From Robbsia andropogonis (GTDB taxonomy: Bacteria > Pseudomonadota > Gammaproteobacteria > Burkholderiales > Burkholderiaceae), in NCBI RefSeq assembly GCF_000970345.1, contig NZ_LAQU01000013.1, positions 62,001 through 126,000 of the forward strand: 64,000 nt of DNA, read 5' to 3'. Under the pieces are notes generated by a model. It saw only the letters and a list, made by a program, of their open reading frames with translations. It had not been told where the DNA came from and did not search any database. This document shows positions 48,329 to 59,442 of the stretch, one piece after another; the stretch's first letter is position 1; the number at the start of each line of letters is the position of its first letter. A program made the position numbers and the translations under genes.

Positions 48329-49009
48329 TCAATTAAAGAGTTCGAGGATGCGCCAGCCGTGAGCGGTCGCATGCGCGCGCAACGTCTCGTCCGGGTTCGT
48401 CGCAACGGGGTCGCTGACCTCCAGCAACAGCGGCAGGTCGTTACGCGAATCGCTGTAGAAAAAGGTCCGCGAAAAATCGCCAAGTGTCTTGCCTTGATCG
48501 GCCAGCCAGCTATGCAGTCGTGTGATCTTGCCCTCTCGGAAACTCGGCACGCCGACGATCTCGCCGGTGTAACGACCGCGCGGCGCATTGTTTTCGGTCG
48601 CCAGATCGATGGCGATGAGGTTATCCACGCCCAGGGCCTGCGCGATCGGCCGGGTGACGAATGCGTTGGTGGCCGTGATCACGCAGCACAGGTCTCCCTG
48701 CGCCTGGTGCGAATGCACGAGTTCCCGCGCACTGGGTAGTAGCTGTGGACCGATCACCTCGGTCATGAAGCGTGCGTGCCAGGCATCCAGTTCATCACGC
48801 GAATGCCGCGTCAACGGGGCGAGCGCAACTCGCAGGTACGCGTGAATATCGAGGCAACCGTTCTTGTAGTCTTCATAGAATCGCTCGTTGTCCCGTTGGA
48901 ATTGCACCGGGTCGACCAGCCCGAGCTGAATCATGAAGCGTCCCCACGCATGATCGCTGTCTGTGGGGATCAAGGTGTGGTCGAGGTCGAATAAGGCGAG
49001 TCGGGTCAT
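48329..49009 (-). CDS. HAD-superfamily phosphatase, subfamily IB
   Basis: A 226-residue HAD hydrolase. Motif I LFDLDHTLIPTDSD with the nucleophile Asp, motif II ITATNAF, and motif III YSDSRNDLPLL are complete, and the helical cap between motifs I and II is of the SerB-like type. Substrate unknown; relatives include phosphoserine and histidinol phosphatases. Stop codon lies one base before the pcnB GTG; 12 bases follow hda. The hda-HAD-pcnB order is conserved in Burkholderia. Confidence 0.9.
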   Translation of the reverse strand: MTRLALFDLDHTLIPTDSDHAWGRFMIQLGLVDPVQFQRDNERFYEDYKNGCLDIHAYLRVALAPLTRHSRDELDAWHARFMTEVIGPQLLPSARELVHSHQAQGDLCCVITATNAFVTRPIAQALGVDNLIAIDLATENNAPRGRYTGEIVGVPSFREGKITRLHSWLADQGKTLGDFSRTFFYSDSRNDLPLLLEVSDPVATNPDETLRAHATAHGWRILELFN

Positions 49010-49020
49010 GGAATGTGATT

Positions 49021-49965
49021 CTACTTGATGCGGCCCGTGCGAGTTCGCGCGGAATGGGGGGAGGGGGGCGGTTTTGGCGTCGGGACCGGCGTGTCGACGG
49101 TCGGCGCCAAGATGCCATCGGGTGCATCGGCCAGCATCGCGCGCAGCAGGGGCAGTGTGATGGCGCGCTTACGTTCCAGTGCGAATTGCCCTAGCGCGTC
49201 GAGCAGTCGTTTCAGGCTCGGCATGTCGCGCTGGTAGTGGTGCAGCAGGTGGGGCGGGACGTCGGGCGCCAATGCAAAGCCGCGGTCGCGGGCGGCAATC
49301 TGCAGGGCGGAGATCTTCTCGTCGTCGTTCAGCGGCGCCAGACGGTAGACCAGTCCCCACCCAAGCCGCGTGCGCAAGTCGTCGCGAATGGTCAGGCCGC
49401 GCGGCGGGGCCGCGCCAGTGGCGACAAAGGCGACCTTCGGGTCCGCCTGGATTTCGTTGAACAGATTGAAGACCGCGATCTGGCGTGCCGGCGGCAGCCG
49501 ATCGCAGTCGTCGATCGCGTAAAGCAGCACGTGGGAATCAAAGCCGAAGCTCGACAAGGGGCTTTGCGGGGTCAGCAGTCGTACCCGTTGCCGGGCCGCG
49601 CCTGCTGGCGCGTCGGCGGTGTCGATCGCATCGCACAAGGCATGCAGCAGATGACTGCGGCCGCTGCCGGATTCACCCCAGACGTAAAACACGCGGTCAT
49701 CGGTGGCGCGGGCAAACCCCGGCCGTTGGAGATCGGGTGTGGCAAACACGCTACGGCGCAATTGTTGCAAGCGACTGATCAGTTCCGCGTTCGGTCCGGC
49801 AATGAAATTGTCGAACGTCGCCGGTGGTGGTGTTCCCAGATCGAGCAGCAACTGGCGGCTGATGGGAGGCGATGTCCCCGAGGGGGCGATCGCGACGTCG
49901 GTCTCGCGAACGCCCGGCGTCGGCTGACGCGTGCCGGCCTGACCGGACGGCAAAGGGCGCGTCAA
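49021..49965 (-). CDS. hda: DnaA regulatory inactivator Hda (AAA+)
   Basis: With the DNA-loaded beta clamp, Hda stimulates DnaA-ATP hydrolysis to prevent re-initiation. A 314-residue AAA+ protein: the clamp-binding motif near the N-terminus QLLLDLG, the DnaA-like [14 protein letters not shown], a P-loop [26 protein letters not shown] as Walker B, and arginine-finger region [16 protein letters not shown] 49965 is chosen because GGAGAAGG lies seven bases upstream; a GTG at 50010 would add 15 residues. The C-terminal Pro/Thr/Ser-rich tail is an extension. Divergent from purM. Confidence 0.9.
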   Translation of the reverse strand: MTRPLPSGQAGTRQPTPGVRETDVAIAPSGTSPPISRQLLLDLGTPPPATFDNFIAGPNAELISRLQQLRRSVFATPDLQRPGFARATDDRVFYVWGESGSGRSHLLHALCDAIDTADAPAGAARQRVRLLTPQSPLSSFGFDSHVLLYAIDDCDRLPPARQIAVFNLFNEIQADPKVAFVATGAAPPRGLTIRDDLRTRLGWGLVYRLAPLNDDEKISALQIAARDRGFALAPDVPPHLLHHYQRDMPSLKRLLDALGQFALERKRAITLPLLRAMLADAPDGILAPTVDTPVPTPKPPPSPHSARTRTGRIK

Positions 49966-50181
49966 GACCCTTCTCCGGTCCGCGTGCGCGGACCTGCATC
50001 GGCCGCGCACAGGGCGCGGCCGCGGAGGCGGCGGCGAAACGACAGCAAATTCATCGGGGAATCCATCGGGCGGCAGCCTGCATGGGGTAAAATCCGCATT
50101 TTACCGAACCTGCCGCGAGCAGACGGTGTCCTTTCACGATGCCATGCGATTTTGCATGTGCTTTTCTCCCGCTTTTTCGTC

Positions 50182-51246
50182 ATGAATGAACCGAAAGACC
50201 TTCCCGTGAACGCTTCCGCCTCTGGTCTGTCCTACCGCGACGCGGGGGTCGACATCGACGCGGGCGACGCGTTGGTCGATCGTATCAAGCCGTTGGCCAA
50301 GCGCACGATGCGCGAAGGCGTCCTGAACGGTATCGGTGGTTTTGGCGCGCTGTTCGAAATTCCGAAGCGCTACAAGGAGCCGGTACTCGTCTCCGGCACC
50401 GATGGCGTGGGCACCAAGCTGCGCCTGGCATTCGAGCTGAACCGTCACGATACCGTGGGCCAGGATCTCGTCGCGATGAGCGTCAACGATATCCTCGTGC
50501 AGGGCGCCGAGCCGCTTTTCTTCCTCGACTATTTTGCCTGCGGCAAGCTGGATGTCGATACGGCCGCACGCGTGGTCGGTGGCATCGCCACCGGTTGTGA
50601 GTTGGCCGGTTGCGCGCTGATCGGCGGGGAAACGGCGGAAATGCCGGGCATGTATCCCGACGGTGAATACGATCTGGCCGGTTTCGCGGTAGGTGCGGTG
50701 GAAAAGAGCAAGATCATCGACGGCCGTGGCATCCAGGCAGGTGACATCGTGCTGGGTCTTGCATCGAGTGGCATCCACTCGAATGGCTATTCGCTGGTCC
50801 GCAAGATCATCGAGCGCGCGCAACCGGATCTGGATGCGGATTTCGATGGCCGCTCATTGGCCGACGCGCTGATGGCGCCCACGCGCATCTACGTGAAGCC
50901 GGTGCTGAGCCTGCTGCAACAGGTCGATGTCAAGGGGATCGCCCATATCACTGGCGGCGGCCTGGTCGAGAACATTCCGCGAATTCTGGCGGAAGGCCTG
51001 ACCGCTGAACTCGATCATCGCGGCTGGCCGCTGCCGCCGCTATTCGGCTGGCTGCAAAAGCACGGGGGCGTGGCCGATGCGGAAATGCATCGCGTGTTCA
51101 ACTGTGGGATCGGCCTGGTGATAGTCGTCTCCGCCCAAGACGCGGCGAAAGCCAGCGCGGCGCTGTCGGCCGCCGGTGAAGTGGTCTGGCAAATCGGCGC
51201 GGTGCGTGCGCGTGCCGCGGGCGAGGCTCAGACCGTCGTTATTTAA
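50182..51246 (+). CDS. purM: Phosphoribosylformylglycinamidine cyclo-ligase
   Basis: Fifth step of purine synthesis (AIR synthetase), 354 residues. Signatures [67 protein letters not shown] and [19 protein letters not shown] 50182 is chosen; the frame is open far upstream but reads through the antisense of hda. Followed by a very strong terminator. Confidence 0.97.
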   Translation: MNEPKDLPVNASASGLSYRDAGVDIDAGDALVDRIKPLAKRTMREGVLNGIGGFGALFEIPKRYKEPVLVSGTDGVGTKLRLAFELNRHDTVGQDLVAMSVNDILVQGAEPLFFLDYFACGKLDVDTAARVVGGIATGCELAGCALIGGETAEMPGMYPDGEYDLAGFAVGAVEKSKIIDGRGIQAGDIVLGLASSGIHSNGYSLVRKIIERAQPDLDADFDGRSLADALMAPTRIYVKPVLSLLQQVDVKGIAHITGGGLVENIPRILAEGLTAELDHRGWPLPPLFGWLQKHGGVADAEMHRVFNCGIGLVIVVSAQDAAKASAALSAAGEVVWQIGAVRARAAGEAQTVVI

Positions 51247-51257
51247 GTCGGTCCGGG

Positions 51258-51307
51258 AAAAAAGGGGCGCGATGAGGTCTGAACTGACCCCATCGCGCCC
51301 CTTTTTT
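51258..51307. terminator. Strong bidirectional terminator between purM and miaA
   Basis: A 17-base perfect stem: AAAAAAGGGGCGCGATG (51258-51274) pairs with CATCGCGCCCCTTTTTT (51291-51307), giving an A-tract/T-tract on both sides. It ends purM on the plus strand and miaA on the minus strand. Confidence 0.92.
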
Positions 51308-51361
51308 ATTGGTTCGCTTCTCGTACCGTCGTCACCCTTGATGAGGGAAAGGCGGGTGGCA

Positions 51362-52387
51362 TCAATGTTCCGCCGCGGCGACGCGTAGTCGACCCAATGC
51401 GTCGATCACGGCATGGCTTGCAACGTCCACGATATCATCGCGGACGCAGTCGATCACCGTGCGTTGACCTATCTTTCTGAGCCAGGTCAACTGACGTTTG
51501 CACAATTGGCGCGTGGCGAAGATGCCTTTGTCGCGCATAGCCGGCCAGTCGTCTCGACCCTCCAGGTAGTCCCACGCCTGTCTATATCCGACGCACCGCA
51601 TCGAGGCCAGGTCCGGATGCAGATCACCCCGCGCGTGAAGCCGCCGTACTTCGTCAATGAAACCGTGTTCCAGCATCGCATCGAAACGCTTTGCGATGCG
51701 ATCGTGCAGGACGGCGCGATCGGATGGCTCCAGCGAGATCACGGTATAAGCGTTGGCGGGCGCCGGGGGCGTGGCGCCGCTGCGGCTCGCATCGGCGTTT
51801 GCATCCGCTTTTTGCCGGGCGAGCCAGTAGGACATCGTGTGGCCGCTGACCATCAGGATTTCAAGTGCGCGCTGGATGCGCTGGGCATCGTTGGGAGCAA
51901 GGCGTGCCGCGGTGTCTGGATCGTGTTGCGCAAGGCGGCGGTGCATGGCTGGCCAGCCATCGCGGGCCGCATCGGCGTCGAGTTGCGCGCGAATCGCGGC
52001 ATCGGCCTGAGGCAACGCGGCAAGTCCTTGCGTCAGCGCATGGAAATACATCATCGTGCCGCCAACGATCACCGGCTGCGCGCCACGCGCGCGGATTTCG
52101 GTGATCAGGCGCAGGGCGTCGTCACGAAATTCGGCGGCCGAATAGGCTTGCCGCGGATCGCGGATATCGATCAGCCAATGCGGGATGTCGGCGCGCTCGG
52201 CGATACTCGGTTTCGCCGTGCCGATGTCCATGTCCCGAAACACCAGCGCGGAGTCCAGGCTGATCAATTCGACCGCGCGACCAGATGCGCGCTCATGACG
52301 CGCGACGGCCAACGCGGTCGCGGTTTTGCCGGAGGCGGTAGGTCCCAATACGCAGACGACCGGGAGGGAGGCCGAGGCTGCCGTCAT
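51362..52387 (-). CDS. miaA: tRNA dimethylallyltransferase MiaA
   Basis: Prenylates A37 of tRNAs reading UNN codons. 341 residues: P-loop [50 protein letters not shown], and [16 protein letters not shown], with the helical insert typical of MiaA. The ATG overlaps the mutL stop by four bases, so mutL-miaA are coupled. An Ala/Ser/Asp-rich loop sits near residue 205. Confidence 0.96.
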   Translation of the reverse strand: MTAASASLPVVCVLGPTASGKTATALAVARHERASGRAVELISLDSALVFRDMDIGTAKPSIAERADIPHWLIDIRDPRQAYSAAEFRDDALRLITEIRARGAQPVIVGGTMMYFHALTQGLAALPQADAAIRAQLDADAARDGWPAMHRRLAQHDPDTAARLAPNDAQRIQRALEILMVSGHTMSYWLARQKADANADASRSGATPPAPANAYTVISLEPSDRAVLHDRIAKRFDAMLEHGFIDEVRRLHARGDLHPDLASMRCVGYRQAWDYLEGRDDWPAMRDKGIFATRQLCKRQLTWLRKIGQRTVIDCVRDDIVDVASHAVIDALGRLRVAAAEH

Positions 52388-54612
52388 TGACCACGCATGA
52401 AAAGACGGTCCAGGTCACCGATGGTCAACTGATACCAGGTCGGGCGTCCATGATTGCACTGGTCGGCGCGTTCGGTTGCTTCCATCGCGCGCAGCAACGC
52501 GTTCATCTCGTCGAGCGTCAGGCGACGATTGGCCCGTACCGCGTGATGGCAGGCCAACGTGCCGAGCAACGTGTGTTGATGCTCGGTCAGCACGCGCGAC
52601 CCGCCCCAGGCGTGCAGATCGGCGATCAGCGCCCGGGCGAGTGACGCCAGATCGGCTTCCTTCAGGAGCGCCGGGACCGATCGGATCGCCAGAGTGGTTG
52701 GCGAGATGGGGGCGATATCGAAACCAAGCGCTTCCAGCGTCTCCCGGTTTTCCTCGACCGTGCCCACCTCGACCGGATCGGCAGGCATCGATACTGGAAT
52801 CAGCAAGGGCTGTACGGCAATGCTCCGGTTCGCCAGCGCGGTCTTGAATTGCTCGTACAGGATGCGTTCATGCGCCGCGTGCATGTCGACGATCACGAGT
52901 CCACGCCCGTTTTGCGCGAGCACATAGATGCCATGCACCTGTCCGAGCGCGAAACCGAGCGGATGGGCATCGTCATCGTCCCAGTCGCTGGCGTCACCGC
53001 CCACTCCGGCCAGTCCCGGACCCGTGTAAAGGGGCGACCCGGCTTGCGCCTCTGTGTCGGTTCGCGCGGTCGCCGAGCCTGCCTGGTAGGATGCCCCCGC
53101 CTCTCCTGCGAACAGCGGCGACGCCGGACGCCATCGAGGATCGTCGCCGTGTCCGCTGATGCCTTCCGCGCTGGCGCCGGTACGCGCGTCACCCGTGCCG
53201 TCGGCACCCTCGGTATCGTCGCGTCGGCCGAACAAGGCGCCGTAGTACGAAGCGGTCGCACCGGCGTCCGGCGTGCCGAAACCGCCTCGGACACCACCGG
53301 CGCCGCCGCCGTAATACTGGCCCGTGCCACCGCCTTCGGCGCCAAGGCGGCCGATCGGCAACGACGCTTGCCGGGTCGGTTGGAGCGGCGCGGATGACCG
53401 CCACGCCGGCATCGTCTGCGCGACATTACTGGCGTCGCCGCTGGTGGTCGCGTCGTCTCCCTTTGCCGCAAGGCCATCGGGGCCGATGACCGCGGCATGG
53501 CCACCGTGCGTCGTGTCGGGCGATTGTCCCGCGTGACGCGCCAACGCTCTCTGTACCGAATGAAAGACGAACTGGTGAATCGATCGCGAGTCGCGGAATC
53601 GTACCTCTATCTTCGACGGATGCACGTTCACATCGACGGCTTCGGGTGGCAGATCCAGGAACAGGCAGTACGCGGGAAAGCGATCACCGTGCAGCACGTC
53701 CTCGTACGCCGCGCGCACCGCATGGTTGAGCAGGCGGTCGCGGACAAAGCGGCCGTTGACGAAGAAATACTGTTGATCGGCACGCGTACGGCTGGTCGTG
53801 GGCAGGCCGGCGCACCCATAGACGGCGATCGGCCCGGCTACCTCGTCCACCGGCAGGAATGCGCGACTGAACGCCTCGCCCATCACCGCGCCGACACGCT
53901 GCACCGGTTCGGCGGCATTCCAATGCTCGACGGCGCGACCGTTGTGCAGTACCGAGATGGCGACGTCCGGCCGTGACAACGCCGCGCGGCGGACCATTTC
54001 CAGGCAATGCCCGAATTCCGTTTGCTCGCTTTTCAAGAACTTGCGGCGCGCGGGTGTATTGAAGTACAACTCGCGGACGTCGATGACGGTGCCCTGGCCA
54101 CCTGCCGAAGGCGCGATCACGCCGGTATCGGCATCAATCCGCGTGGCGTGCGGGGCGGCGGCGGTCCGACTGGCGATGCTTACCTGCGCGACTGACGCGA
54201 TGGACGCCAGCGCTTCGCCGCGGAACCCGAGCGTGGCGACGGATTCCAGCTCCGACAACGATCGGATTTTGCTCGTGGCGTGTCGCATCAGCGCGAGCGG
54301 CAGTTCGTCGGCGGCAATACCGCCGCCATCGTCGGTGATGCTGATGCGTTTGACGCCGCCGCCTTCCAGCACCACGCGCAGCGACGTAGCGCCGGCGTCG
54401 AGCGCATTTTCCAGCAGTTCCTTGACGACCGACGCCGGCCGCTCGACGACTTCGCCCGCGGCAATCTGACTGATGAGCTGATCTGGCAAGGCACAGATCG
54501 GACGGGCGGCTTGCCGCCCACGCCGGGGGCCGGGCGCCGTTTCGGCAACAGGCAGCGGTGCGCCGACGCCAAGGGAGTCGGCATCGAGATCGGGGGTGTG
54601 GGCTTGATTCAA
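52384..54612 (-). CDS. mutL: DNA mismatch repair protein MutL (endonuclease-type)
   Basis: A 742-residue MutL. The GHKL ATPase has the segments [34 protein letters not shown] and [10 protein letters not shown]. The C-terminal domain carries the metal-dependent nicking motif [12 protein letters not shown] (D(M/Q)HAx2Ex4E), plus ACHHAVRAN and [10 protein letters not shown], so it should nick by itself as in Pseudomonas and Neisseria, unlike MutH-dependent E. coli. The linker (about 360-510) is a long Gly/Ala/Thr-rich segment. The best start is TTG 54612 in front of NQAHTPDLD; no ATG is available before the ATPase core. Confidence 0.95.
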   Translation of the reverse strand: MNQAHTPDLDADSLGVGAPLPVAETAPGPRRGRQAARPICALPDQLISQIAAGEVVERPASVVKELLENALDAGATSLRVVLEGGGVKRISITDDGGGIAADELPLALMRHATSKIRSLSELESVATLGFRGEALASIASVAQVSIASRTAAAPHATRIDADTGVIAPSAGGQGTVIDVRELYFNTPARRKFLKSEQTEFGHCLEMVRRAALSRPDVAISVLHNGRAVEHWNAAEPVQRVGAVMGEAFSRAFLPVDEVAGPIAVYGCAGLPTTSRTRADQQYFFVNGRFVRDRLLNHAVRAAYEDVLHGDRFPAYCLFLDLPPEAVDVNVHPSKIEVRFRDSRSIHQFVFHSVQRALARHAGQSPDTTHGGHAAVIGPDGLAAKGDDATTSGDASNVAQTMPAWRSSAPLQPTRQASLPIGRLGAEGGGTGQYYGGGAGGVRGGFGTPDAGATASYYGALFGRRDDTEGADGTGDARTGASAEGISGHGDDPRWRPASPLFAGEAGASYQAGSATARTDTEAQAGSPLYTGPGLAGVGGDASDWDDDDAHPLGFALGQVHGIYVLAQNGRGLVIVDMHAAHERILYEQFKTALANRSIAVQPLLIPVSMPADPVEVGTVEENRETLEALGFDIAPISPTTLAIRSVPALLKEADLASLARALIADLHAWGGSRVLTEHQHTLLGTLACHHAVRANRRLTLDEMNALLRAMEATERADQCNHGRPTWYQLTIGDLDRLFMRGQ

Positions 54613-54824
54613 GGTTAACGCGGTGTTAACGAACGATGCGGAAAACGAGGCAGGATCAGGTCCGCGCGGCGCGATGGCTGTGTGGCCGATAGCGCATCGG
54701 ACTTTGACGAATTATAGCGACAATACCGGACGTCACCGGCGAATCCATCGGCGTGCAGGGTGATTCCGGTATGATGTTCTGCGCCAAGATGGCGTCAACC
54801 GACCCAACCACAAGGAAAGACGAT

Positions 54825-55502
54825 TTGGATACCGTTCTGCAATTCGCCGGCATGATTCTTCATATCGACAAATTCCTGGGGCCTTTCATCGCGAACTACG
54901 GCGCCTGGGTCTATGCAGTCTTGTTCCTGATCGTATTCTGCGAAACGGGCCTGGTCGTTTTTCCCTTTCTCCCCGGTGATTCGCTGCTGTTTATCGGGGG
55001 GGCGTTCGCGGCCAGTGGTGCGATGTCATTGGGCACCCTGCTGGTGTTGCTGGTTGTTGCGGCGGTACTCGGCAATACCGTCAACTATATGATCGGCAGC
55101 GCGATTGGACCGAAGGTGTACGAGTCGAATTGGCGGTTCCTGGACCGTACGGCGTTGCAACGGACGCATGGCTTCTACGAACGCCACGGCGGCAAGACCC
55201 TGGTGCTGGCCCGCTTCGTACCCGTCGTGCGGACGTTTGCGCCGTTCGTCGCCGGTGTGTCGGGAATGAGCGTGGCGCGATTCCAGTTGTTCAATATCCT
55301 GGGCGCGCTGTTCTGGGTGGTGTTGCTGGTGGTGTGCGGTTATTTCTTCGGTAACCTGCCGTTCATCCGTCAGTATCTGAACGTGATCGCATTGGTGGGT
55401 GTCTGCGCGGCCGTCGTGCCGGTTGCGTTGGGTGGCCTGTACAAGATGCTGCGTCAAAAGCGTGGAACGCCTTGCGCGACCGACTCGTCGCGCAAGGCGT
55501 AA
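54825..55502 (+). CDS. DedA-family membrane protein (undecaprenyl-phosphate/PE flippase family)
   Basis: A 225-residue polytopic protein of the DedA/VTT family. The signature VFPFLPGDSLLFIGGAFA is followed by GNTVNYMIG, FLDRTALQRTHGFYERHGGKTLVLARFVPVVRTFAPFVAGVSGM (split here from the longer conserved run by the key R and P) and GALFWV. TTG 54825 is preferred because AAGGA (54812-54816) precedes it and the N-terminus DTVLQFAG matches other Burkholderia DedA proteins; GTG 54753 and ATGs 54771, 54774 and 54789 are in frame. Its last codons form a 14-bp hairpin. Confidence 0.92.
   Translation: MDTVLQFAGMILHIDKFLGPFIANYGAWVYAVLFLIVFCETGLVVFPFLPGDSLLFIGGAFAASGAMSLGTLLVLLVVAAVLGNTVNYMIGSAIGPKVYESNWRFLDRTALQRTHGFYERHGGKTLVLARFVPVVRTFAPFVAGVSGMSVARFQLFNILGALFWVVLLVVCGYFFGNLPFIRQYLNVIALVGVCAAVVPVALGGLYKMLRQKRGTPCATDSSRKA
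55467..55500. terminator. Strong hairpin at the 3' end of dedA
   Basis: ACGCCTTGCGCGAC (55467-55480) and GTCGCGCAAGGCGT (55487-55500) pair perfectly around 6 bases, and the stem runs up to the first base of the dedA stop codon. Lies between convergent dedA and amiC. No T-tract, so terminator function is only probable. Confidence 0.55.
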
Positions 55503-55533
55503 GCCTTGATTCGACGCATGACTGCGCGGCGGC

Positions 55534-57066
55534 TTATACCACGGTGTTCTTCGCCAACGGCGGGTGCGCCGCCAGGTATTTCTTGATGCCGCGCAGAATG
55601 GCCGAGGCCATCTCATCGCGATAGCCATCGGTCTTAAGCTTGGCTTCCTCATCCGGATTGCTGATGAAGGCGGTCTCCACCAGCACCGACGGGATATCCG
55701 GTGACTTCAACACGGCGAAGCCGGCTTGTTCGACATTGCGGCTATGGAGTTTGTTGATCCCGCCAATCTCATTGAGCACGTAATCGCCGTATTTCAGACT
55801 GTCGCGGATTTGCGCCGTCGTCGACATGTCGAGCAAGGCACGCGTCAGCGCGACGTCCTTGGTACCTGCCGGTACGCCGCCAATCTCGTCGGACGCGTTT
55901 TCCCGATTGGCCATCCACCGCGCCGCGGCACTGCTGGCCCCATGTTCCGATAAGGCGAACACCGAGGAGCCGTTTGCGGCCGGTGTCGTAAAGGCATCGG
56001 CATGGATCGAGACGAAAAGATCCGCGCCGACGCGTCGGGCTTTTTGCGTGCGCACGTAAAGCGGTACGAAGAAATCGGCGTCGCGCGTCATCATCGAGCG
56101 CATGTTGGGCTCGTTATCGATCTTTTGCCGCAGTTTGTGCGCGATGTCGAGTACCACCGTTTTCTCATGCATGCCGGTCTGGCCGGTCGCGCCCGGGTCC
56201 TCGCCGCCATGACCCGGATCGATGGCAATCGTCAGCAGTCGTAGCGTCCTGGGTCCCGCCTTGGCCGGCCCCTTGAAACCGTAATTGTCGCGTTGCGCCA
56301 GTTCGGTCGGCGGTGCCGACTTCGGCAACGCGGCCTTGCCGCCACGCGATGTGATCGTGGGATCTGCCCCATCCGGCGAAAGCGGTTTCGCGTTGGCGAA
56401 CGTCGAGGCCGATGGCGCAGTGGGTGGCGCGTCCGGCCGGGCCTGGTCCGCGTACTGGCGGAAGAACGCCTCGGTGTCGTCGTTCTGCGGCGATGACGGT
56501 CCTGATAGCGGGGCGCGGGGCGGATTGTTCCGCTGCGCCAATGCCTGCTCTTTCCCCTGCGTTTGTTTCAATAACGCCATCAACGGGTCGGGTGGCACGG
56601 CGGGATACAAATCCAGCACGAGCCGGTTCCGATAATTTCCCACCGGTGCCAACGTGAACGATTGCGGTTTCACCGCCCCTTTCAAATCGAATACCAGGCG
56701 CACGACGCGCGGTTGGTATTGGCCGACGCGGACATTCTGAATCTGCGGATCATTGGGCTGGATCTTCGCGACGAGGTCGCGCAGCGGTCGATCCAGATCG
56801 AGCCCCTGGAGGTCGACGACGAGCCGATCCGGGCTGGCGAGAATCTGCTGTTGAAACTCGAGCTTCTGGTCCGATTCGATCGTGACACGGGTGTAGTCCT
56901 GCGCAGGCCAGACGCGGACGGCCAGCACGGACGACGCATGCGCGAGACGCGGCACGGCAAGTCCGAGCATGGCGGTGGAAGCGCCTGCTTGCAGGACCTT
57001 GCGGCGACTCCAGCCACTGGCAGCGCCGGCGGCGGACTCGATCGATCGGAAAGGCTTGATCAGCAT
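55534..57066 (-). CDS. amiC: N-acetylmuramoyl-L-alanine amidase, AmiC type
   Basis: A periplasmic zinc amidase that splits septal peptidoglycan during division. The N-terminus has a twin-arginine signal (WSRRKVLQAGASTAMLGLAV, cleavage after AHA near residue 44), followed by an AMIN targeting domain (about 45-155) and a Pro/Ala linker. Catalytic residues are in AIDPGHGGEDPGA (zinc His), MHEKTVVLDIA (Glu), VSIHADAF (His) and VETAFISN (Glu). 510 residues, normal. It lies 229 bases from tsaE on the same strand, probably with its own promoter, and is separated from mutL by the plus-strand dedA. Confidence 0.95.
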   Translation of the reverse strand: MLIKPFRSIESAAGAASGWSRRKVLQAGASTAMLGLAVPRLAHASSVLAVRVWPAQDYTRVTIESDQKLEFQQQILASPDRLVVDLQGLDLDRPLRDLVAKIQPNDPQIQNVRVGQYQPRVVRLVFDLKGAVKPQSFTLAPVGNYRNRLVLDLYPAVPPDPLMALLKQTQGKEQALAQRNNPPRAPLSGPSSPQNDDTEAFFRQYADQARPDAPPTAPSASTFANAKPLSPDGADPTITSRGGKAALPKSAPPTELAQRDNYGFKGPAKAGPRTLRLLTIAIDPGHGGEDPGATGQTGMHEKTVVLDIAHKLRQKIDNEPNMRSMMTRDADFFVPLYVRTQKARRVGADLFVSIHADAFTTPAANGSSVFALSEHGASSAAARWMANRENASDEIGGVPAGTKDVALTRALLDMSTTAQIRDSLKYGDYVLNEIGGINKLHSRNVEQAGFAVLKSPDIPSVLVETAFISNPDEEAKLKTDGYRDEMASAILRGIKKYLAAHPPLAKNTVV

Positions 57067-57295
57067 TTGGAGAAGAATCTGAAGAAAAACGCGCTAGTAT
57101 CTGTTTTGTAAGAAAACTTTATTGCGCTTGTTGCGGTTATCTTGCCAGAATCCAGCGAGAATGTGCGGATTGCGTGTTGCCCGTTCAGCCTGTCTGTGTA
57201 ACGAAAAGTGACGTTTGGGCCGCGACTGATGCGATGTGAAGTTGGACGGGGGGTTGAGATGCGGGCAATCTGGCGTGGAAACATGGCGGGCGGGA

Positions 57296-58138
57296 TCAAC
57301 CCTTCGCGACGATAGACAGGCAGGCCGCTCCGAGCGGGCTCGTGGCCTGTGCATCAAGCGTCCGCGGTGAACCGTGATCCAACGGCGAGGCGTTGATCTC
57401 GCTTCTGTCATCGCTTATCGGGTCCGCATCGCAAGCGGCGGTATCCGGCGCAGCGGCCGGGTCGGTCTCGACGCGCAATGTCAGGATCAGGTCCGGAGTT
57501 GGCAGGACGCCCGCCGCCTGAGACGGCCATTCGATCAGGTTCAACGCACGGGCAGCCAGGTAATCATCGAAACCGGCTTCACGCCATTCGTCGGGATCGG
57601 CAAAACGGTAGAGGTCGAAGTGGTGGATATGCAACGTGTGCGGAACGGGTGTCGCGCGTGGCACGGCATACGGTTCGACCAGCGTATAAGTGGGGCTGCG
57701 CACCCGGCCGGTGTGGCCCAGCGCCCTTAGCACGCCGCGGACGAAGGCGGTCTTGCCCGCGCCGAGGTCTCCTACGAGATGCACCTGTAAGCCTGTCTCG
57801 GGCTGCAGCCCGCTGAACGCTGCCGATGCGTCGCCCGCGCTGCCCGGTGCATCATCGGTGATCGACATGCTCGGGGTGGGGCTGTCGTGCGGGGCATCGG
57901 TATCCGCCAGACCTGAGGCGGTAGTCGGAAGAGGGGACAAGGCGGTGGCGAAGACGGATGCGAAACGCGCGGCCAGCGCCGCCGTGGCGGCTTCATCGGA
58001 CAAGACGAACCGGTGCGTGGATGACATGCCGGTGCGATCCGCTGGACCGGCGCTGGTCGCGGCACTATTCACCGGGTCGTCGGCCGCATTGGCGGGAAGG
58101 TGGGGTTTCGGATCTGGCACGGTGGGACGAGCGGGCAT
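57296..58138 (-). CDS. tsaE: tRNA threonylcarbamoyladenosine biosynthesis ATPase TsaE
   Basis: The ATPase that assists TsaBD in making t6A37 of tRNA. Walker [26 protein letters not shown] and [13 protein letters not shown] are clear; IEWPSQA is present. The protein is 280 residues, against about 150 in E. coli: a Thr/Ser/Asp-rich insert of about 55 residues splits the first helix ([14 protein letters not shown]) from the P-loop, and about 60 more residues trail the core. ATG 58138 and ATG 58027 are both possible. Divergent from queG, which starts eight bases away from the first of these. Confidence 0.92.
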   Translation of the reverse strand: MPARPTVPDPKPHLPANAADDPVNSAATSAGPADRTGMSSTHRFVLSDEAATAALAARFASVFATALSPLPTTASGLADTDAPHDSPTPSMSITDDAPGSAGDASAAFSGLQPETGLQVHLVGDLGAGKTAFVRGVLRALGHTGRVRSPTYTLVEPYAVPRATPVPHTLHIHHFDLYRFADPDEWREAGFDDYLAARALNLIEWPSQAAGVLPTPDLILTLRVETDPAAAPDTAACDADPISDDRSEINASPLDHGSPRTLDAQATSPLGAACLSIVAKG

Positions 58139-58146
58139 TGCGTAAA

Positions 58147-59442
58147 ATGGCGACGATGAGTGCGATGGTAACCCCGCCCGGTCCGGGCGCAGAGAACGTG
58201 GACGCGATGCCAGGCGCGGCGAGCCCCGGCACGTCCGTCGCCGCCAACGGTCCGCCCGATGCTGCGGCCCTGGCGCGCCTTGCCGCGCAGGTCAAGACGT
58301 GGGCCCATGAATTGGGTTTCGACGCGGTTGGCATCAGCGATATCGATCTGCGTGATGCGGAGCCGGGTCTGTTGGCGTGGCTGGCGGCGGGGTTCCATGG
58401 GCAGATGCATTATATGGAAAAACATGGTCTGAAGCGTGCCCGTCCTGCCGAGTTGGTGCCGGGTACGCAACGGATCATCAGCGTACGACTGCCGTATCTG
58501 CCGGCAGGCCTCGGTGACGACTGGCGTGTGGAGGAGGTACGTCGACTCGACGATCCGGACGCGGCGGTGGTGTCGGTCTATGCGCGGGGCCGCGATTATC
58601 ACAAGGTGATGCGGCAACGGCTGCAGCGGCTCGCTGACCGTATCGGCGAGGCCATCGGCCCGTTCGGCCATCGCGTCTTCACGGATTCCGCGCCGGTCAT
58701 GGAAGTTGAACTGGCGCGTCGCGCCGGGGTTGGCTGGCGTGGCAAGCACACGTTGTTGCTGGCCCGGGATGCCGGCTCGTTCTTTTTCCTGGGCGAGCTG
58801 TATCTCGACATTCCGCTGCCGGTGGACCGCGCGACACCTGACGCCGACGACGCATCTTCCATTGATGGCGCGCATTGTGGCGCATGCCGTCGCTGTCTGG
58901 ATGCCTGCCCGACCGGTGCTATCGTCGCGCCGTTTCGGCTGGATGCGCGCCGTTGCATTTCGTATCTGACCATCGAATTCGAGGGCAGCATTCCGGAAGC
59001 GATGCGCCCGGCGATGGGCAACCGCATTTACGGATGCGACGATTGCCAGACCGTCTGTCCATGGAATAAATTCGCCAAACGCGCCGATACGCCGGATTTC
59101 GATAGCCGTAACGGTTTGGACAGCAGTCGCCTGATCGATTTGTTTGCCTGGACCGAAACGGATTTCGACACGCGGCTGAGCGGCAGTGCGATTCGGCGTA
59201 TCGGCCATGCGCGCTGGTTGCGCAATATCGCGGTGGCGCTGGGCAATGCGGTGCGCGTGACGCCCCCAGGAGGGGCGCGGCAGCGTTTGTGCGATGCGTT
59301 GGCGCGGCATGCCGACCATCCGGATGCGGTGGTGCGGGAGCACGTCGCGTGGGCCGCCGCGCAAGCGGACCTGCCGGCATCCATGGCAACGGCGGACGCG
59401 ATCACGCGCACGACGGCGGCCCCGGCCGCGCAAGGAAAATGA
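58147..59442 (+). CDS. queG: Epoxyqueuosine reductase QueG
   Basis: Last step of queuosine tRNA modification; a cobalamin- and two-[4Fe-4S]-dependent enzyme. The first cluster region reads [17 protein letters not shown] and the second [11 protein letters not shown]; the cobalamin domain includes [18 protein letters not shown] and [15 protein letters not shown] 58147 (431 residues) or ATG 58156 can be used; the N-terminus before [14 protein letters not shown] has about 45 Pro/Gly/Ala-rich residues. The stop overlaps the xerD ATG (ATGA). Confidence 0.94.
   Translation: MATMSAMVTPPGPGAENVDAMPGAASPGTSVAANGPPDAAALARLAAQVKTWAHELGFDAVGISDIDLRDAEPGLLAWLAAGFHGQMHYMEKHGLKRARPAELVPGTQRIISVRLPYLPAGLGDDWRVEEVRRLDDPDAAVVSVYARGRDYHKVMRQRLQRLADRIGEAIGPFGHRVFTDSAPVMEVELARRAGVGWRGKHTLLLARDAGSFFFLGELYLDIPLPVDRATPDADDASSIDGAHCGACRRCLDACPTGAIVAPFRLDARRCISYLTIEFEGSIPEAMRPAMGNRIYGCDDCQTVCPWNKFAKRADTPDFDSRNGLDSSRLIDLFAWTETDFDTRLSGSAIRRIGHARWLRNIAVALGNAVRVTPPGGARQRLCDALARHADHPDAVVREHVAWAAAQADLPASMATADAITRTTAAPAAQGK

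Noticed and set aside
46774..48336. 520-codon open frame on the plus strand
   Set aside because: Antisense of the low-complexity part of pcnB; composition is an echo of GC-rich codons and no start signal is present.
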